64,000 nt of DNA from Bacillus timonensis (lineage in GTDB: Bacteria > Bacillota > Bacilli > Bacillales > Bacillaceae_L). The notes under the pieces are model-generated. The model was not told the origin of the DNA. It was given only the letters and a program-made list of their open reading frames with translations, and ran no database searches. Shown here piece by piece: positions 62,035 to 64,000 of the stretch. The stretch's first letter is position 1. The number at the start of each line of letters is the position of its first letter. The stretch covers positions 558,001 through 622,000 of the forward strand of contig JAIVAN010000003.1 in the NCBI GenBank assembly GCA_020171895.1, read 5' to 3'. The translations under genes were made by a program, and so were the position numbers.

Positions 62035-62448
62035 CTAATAAATAAGTTGTTCCAATTCATCTTGGTGTAAAGAGTTTTCATTTTTCACTAAAATCCTTTT
62101 ACCTTTTTGAATATATCTTAATGGTTCACTTAGTTGGTTAATATATAGTATTTTATAATACGGTTTAAACATTATTGAGAGTTCAGCTTCGTTAATAAAA
62201 GGAAAATAGTGTACATCTAATTCACGAGAAGAAGTAATTGCCATAAAAGGGTACTGACTATTAAGTACGACGTGAACTCTTCTGTCCGCTACCTTAACTA
62301 CACATTCGTAAAAATTCTTCGCTGTTCTATCTTCAATATAATCCAACACTTTGGAACCAAACAGGGAATAACAAATTTGTTTAAATTCACTCTCATCAAC
62401 CGATGGTGCTGGATGAAACCCAGTAACTCCTGAACACAGAATCAGCAT
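62035..62448 (-). CDS. Hypothetical protein, first cassette
   Basis: 137 aa, soluble, not recognised; mixed alpha/beta, with VKVADRRVHVVLNSQYPFMA. ATG at 62448 behind GGGGGTTGGTTT. Nearest coding region to the recombinase and on the opposite strand, i.e. where the first cassette of an integron lies. Confidence 0.6.
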   Translation of the reverse strand: MLILCSGVTGFHPAPSVDESEFKQICYSLFGSKVLDYIEDRTAKNFYECVVKVADRRVHVVLNSQYPFMAITSSRELDVHYFPFINEAELSIMFKPYYKILYINQLSEPLRYIQKGKRILVKNENSLHQDELEQLIY

Positions 62449-62485
62449 AAACCAACCCCCTGATATTTAAGCCTTATTTCATTAT

Positions 62486-62510
62486 CCTGACCCGTTACTT
62501 CGAATAACTT
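62486..62510. repeat. Junction-like site G next to the recombinase (attI-like position)
   Basis: CCTGACCCGTTACTTCGAAT, the left box of sites D and E without the right box. Lies between the recombinase and the first cassette, the place of attI in integrons. Confidence 0.65.
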
Positions 62511-62579
62511 ATGAGTTTAATTTCGATAATTGGGGCAATAATTCCTTTAAATATTCTCTATTATTAAGGAGGCATTCAC

Positions 62580-63419
62580 TTGCTATTATCAAAAGCGTGG
62601 GAAACATATGAATCTGATAAACGAATTGAGGGATTTTCTCATCACACTTTGAAAGCTTATAGACTACAAGCATCTCTTCTAATTCGTTATTTCAATGACA
62701 TCAATATCGATACACTTACGACAGAACAAATAAAAAAATATTTAGCCGAATCTAGCAAACATTTGAAACCTTCAAGTCTTGCACATAGAGTGCGCTTTCT
62801 AAAATCAATATTCCGTTGGTCACATGAAGAAGGTCATATTCCTAAAAACCCAGCTACAAAATTAAGAGAACCCAAAGTTGGAAAGCGGATCCCAAAGTTC
62901 TTAACAGAGAAGGAAATTGAACATTTACAGGAAGCTTGTTTAACCACAATGGAGAAGGCATTATTTGAATTCATGTTTTCAACTGGTTGTCGGATTGGTG
63001 AGATTGTCTCATTAGAGAAAAACTGTATTAATTGGTCTGATCGTTCAGCGATTGTGAAAGGCAAAGGGGACAAAGAAAGAGAAGTATACTTTAATGTTAG
63101 ATGCGATATTTGGCTAAAACGATACATTGAAAATCGGACAGATAAAGATCCAGCCATTTTTGTAACAGAGAGATTCCCTCATCGTATGAGTATTGCGCAA
63201 ATGAGATATGTCATTAAACGAATATCAAACCGTGCAGGTATCAATAAAAAAATACATCCACATCAACTAAGACACAGCTATGCGACCCATTTATTAAATA
63301 ATGGAGCGCCAATTGAAGTTATCCAAAGTTTGATGGGGCATGAGAAAAGTGAGACTACTCGTATTTATGCTCAGTTAAGTGGCAAGCTTAGAAAAGAATT
63401 TTATCAGAAATACTTCTGA
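62580..63419 (+). CDS. Tyrosine recombinase (XerC/D-like)
   Basis: 279 aa. N-terminal SAM-like DNA-binding domain (1-95), catalytic domain with Arg138 (CRIGE), Lys162 (KGKGDKERE), His228 and Arg231 (HPHQLRHSYAT), His254 (MGHEKS) and nucleophile Tyr263 (RIYAQ). Complete active site. TTG start at 62580 behind AAGGAGG. No insertion of the IntI-specific type between the Lys and His-x-x-Arg motifs. Housekeeping Xer proteins are usually over 295 aa and lie elsewhere, so this is an accessory recombinase. Divergent from the cassette genes. Confidence 0.9.
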   Translation: MLLSKAWETYESDKRIEGFSHHTLKAYRLQASLLIRYFNDINIDTLTTEQIKKYLAESSKHLKPSSLAHRVRFLKSIFRWSHEEGHIPKNPATKLREPKVGKRIPKFLTEKEIEHLQEACLTTMEKALFEFMFSTGCRIGEIVSLEKNCINWSDRSAIVKGKGDKEREVYFNVRCDIWLKRYIENRTDKDPAIFVTERFPHRMSIAQMRYVIKRISNRAGINKKIHPHQLRHSYATHLLNNGAPIEVIQSLMGHEKSETTRIYAQLSGKLRKEFYQKYF

Positions 63420-63427
63420 TTACTGCA

Positions 63428-63461
63428 AGAGCAGCACCCAAGAGAGTGTTGCTCTTTTTTT
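63428..63461 (+). terminator. Terminator of the recombinase gene
   Basis: AGAGCAGCAC / GTGTTGCTCT (one G-U) around an 8-nt loop, then seven T residues. Confidence 0.85.
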
Positions 63462-63497
63462 GATAAGCACTCAATAGTTGGATACGAAAATTCTCTT

Positions 63498-63812
63498 TTA
63501 TTTATAATAATTGTCGTTTCTTAATGTACTTAGTACGTTAGCAACCCAATCCTTAAAGCGATTTGAAACATCTTTCTTGTCTTTTGAATTGAAAAGGAAT
63601 AAACCTGTCGGAGTGTCTTGGTGATTATTTTCTACTATAAGAATATTACTTTCATAATCATCTAATGCTTCATCTAAGAACACATCCCAACTACCATCTA
63701 TTCTTTCTTCAACAATTGTTTCAAGATAACATTTATTTTTTGGTTCCCAGCATTCCTCGTGATAATGTCTACCGGTATAGTTTCTTTCGTTAAAATAATC
63801 ATTAGTATTCAT
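63498..63812 (-). CDS. Hypothetical protein, possibly the 3' part of a longer broken gene
   Basis: 104 aa from ATG 63812 (behind GAGGGTGAAACCA). Soluble, with GRHYHEECWEPKNKCYLE and EERIDGSWDVF. The same frame stays open upstream to the window edge and encodes a hydrophobic segment (FVILILGLFNYWG), so the gene may be the end of a membrane protein; see 63813-64000. Confidence 0.55.
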   Translation of the reverse strand: MNTNDYFNERNYTGRHYHEECWEPKNKCYLETIVEERIDGSWDVFLDEALDDYESNILIVENNHQDTPTGLFLFNSKDKKDVSNRFKDWVANVLSTLRNDNYYK

Positions 63813-64000
63813 TGGTTTCACCCTCAAAATATCACTATAGACTTCTATTTTATCCTGTAGTCTGATTGCTTTATCTTGTTGTACATTCGCACCCCAATAG
63901 TTGAATAAACCTAAAATTAAAATAACAAATAATAAATAACAAGAAGCGCTAAAATTGGTACAACAACTCTTATCCAGATAATCTTTTTGCTGATCCCTGC
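63813..64000 (-). other. Open coding-like stretch with possible frameshift, runs off the window
   Basis: Two overlapping frames look coding: one reads IWIRVVVPILALLVIYYLLF then stops at 63917; the other continues with VILILGLFNYWGANVQQDK into the gene at 63498. A shift in the AT-rich run near 63925-63945 would join them into one signal-anchor protein. Confidence 0.4.

Noticed and set aside
62035-63461. Prophage or ICE edge
   Set aside because: No phage structural, replication or conjugation genes; recombinase neighbours are single small genes with junction sites.

Overview
The window is chromosomal DNA of a low-GC, endospore-forming member of the Bacillaceae. Evidence: an H-type small acid-soluble spore protein (35609-35788), Spo0M (50424-51194), a SplA-like regulator, YodL, a bacillithiol deacetylase (BshB2), a bacterial nitric oxide synthase, frequent TTG/GTG starts behind strong AGGAGG ribosome sites, and gene order matching the B. 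subtilis yodJ-deoD-yodL and yozD-yodN-yozE neighbourhoods. No rRNA, tRNA, CRISPR array, prophage or complete insertion sequence was seen.

Layout. 0-9.6 kb: membrane and envelope genes, mostly on the minus strand (TetL-like MFS pump, cyclophilin lipoprotein, M24 and M20 peptidases, ZIP transporter, a secreted protein with a conserved Cys/His core, a kinase-like protein, a LysM-CAP protein). 9.7-15.4 kb: a large membrane-anchored type I pullulanase with a CcpA-type cre site, and a GGDEF-EAL c-di-GMP protein. 15.5-35.8 kb: housekeeping and stress genes (pyrroline-5-carboxylate reductase, oligoendopeptidase F, sensor kinase, cupredoxin-like protein, YdjO, NOS, MoxR-VWA pair, DHH nuclease, MFS and MATE pumps, bacillithiol operon, sspH). 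36-39.4 kb: ChrA, YitT and CNNM/CorC membrane proteins. 40-46.2 kb: an anaerobic-respiration module of five minus-strand genes (NarI-like cytochrome b, Nas-type molybdoenzyme, four-cluster ferredoxin, Rieske protein, small membrane protein), divergent from fnr, which is followed by a stand-alone CRP-fold sensor. Two FNR boxes each lie exactly 32 bp from a -10 hexamer, the class II (-41.5) geometry. 46.2-57.5 kb: conserved Bacillus genes interrupted by interspersed structured repeats.

57.6-63.5 kb is the most unusual part. A run of small unrelated minus-strand genes (GNAT, lipoproteins, CPBP protease, unknowns, a GNAT with three in-frame stops) each has a related short hairpin-containing repeat just after its stop codon. 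The run begins next to a divergently transcribed 279-aa tyrosine recombinase. This has the layout of an integron (integrase, entry site, one-direction cassettes each followed by a site), but the sites lack the canonical attC core and the recombinase lacks the IntI-specific insertion. I propose an integron-like gene-capture system of Bacillota as a hypothesis.

A second unusual layer is a family of about 120-230 bp structured repeats (15.5, 35.8, 53.2-53.7 and 55.5-55.9 kb) in which paired positions change together between copies, showing selection on a folded structure.
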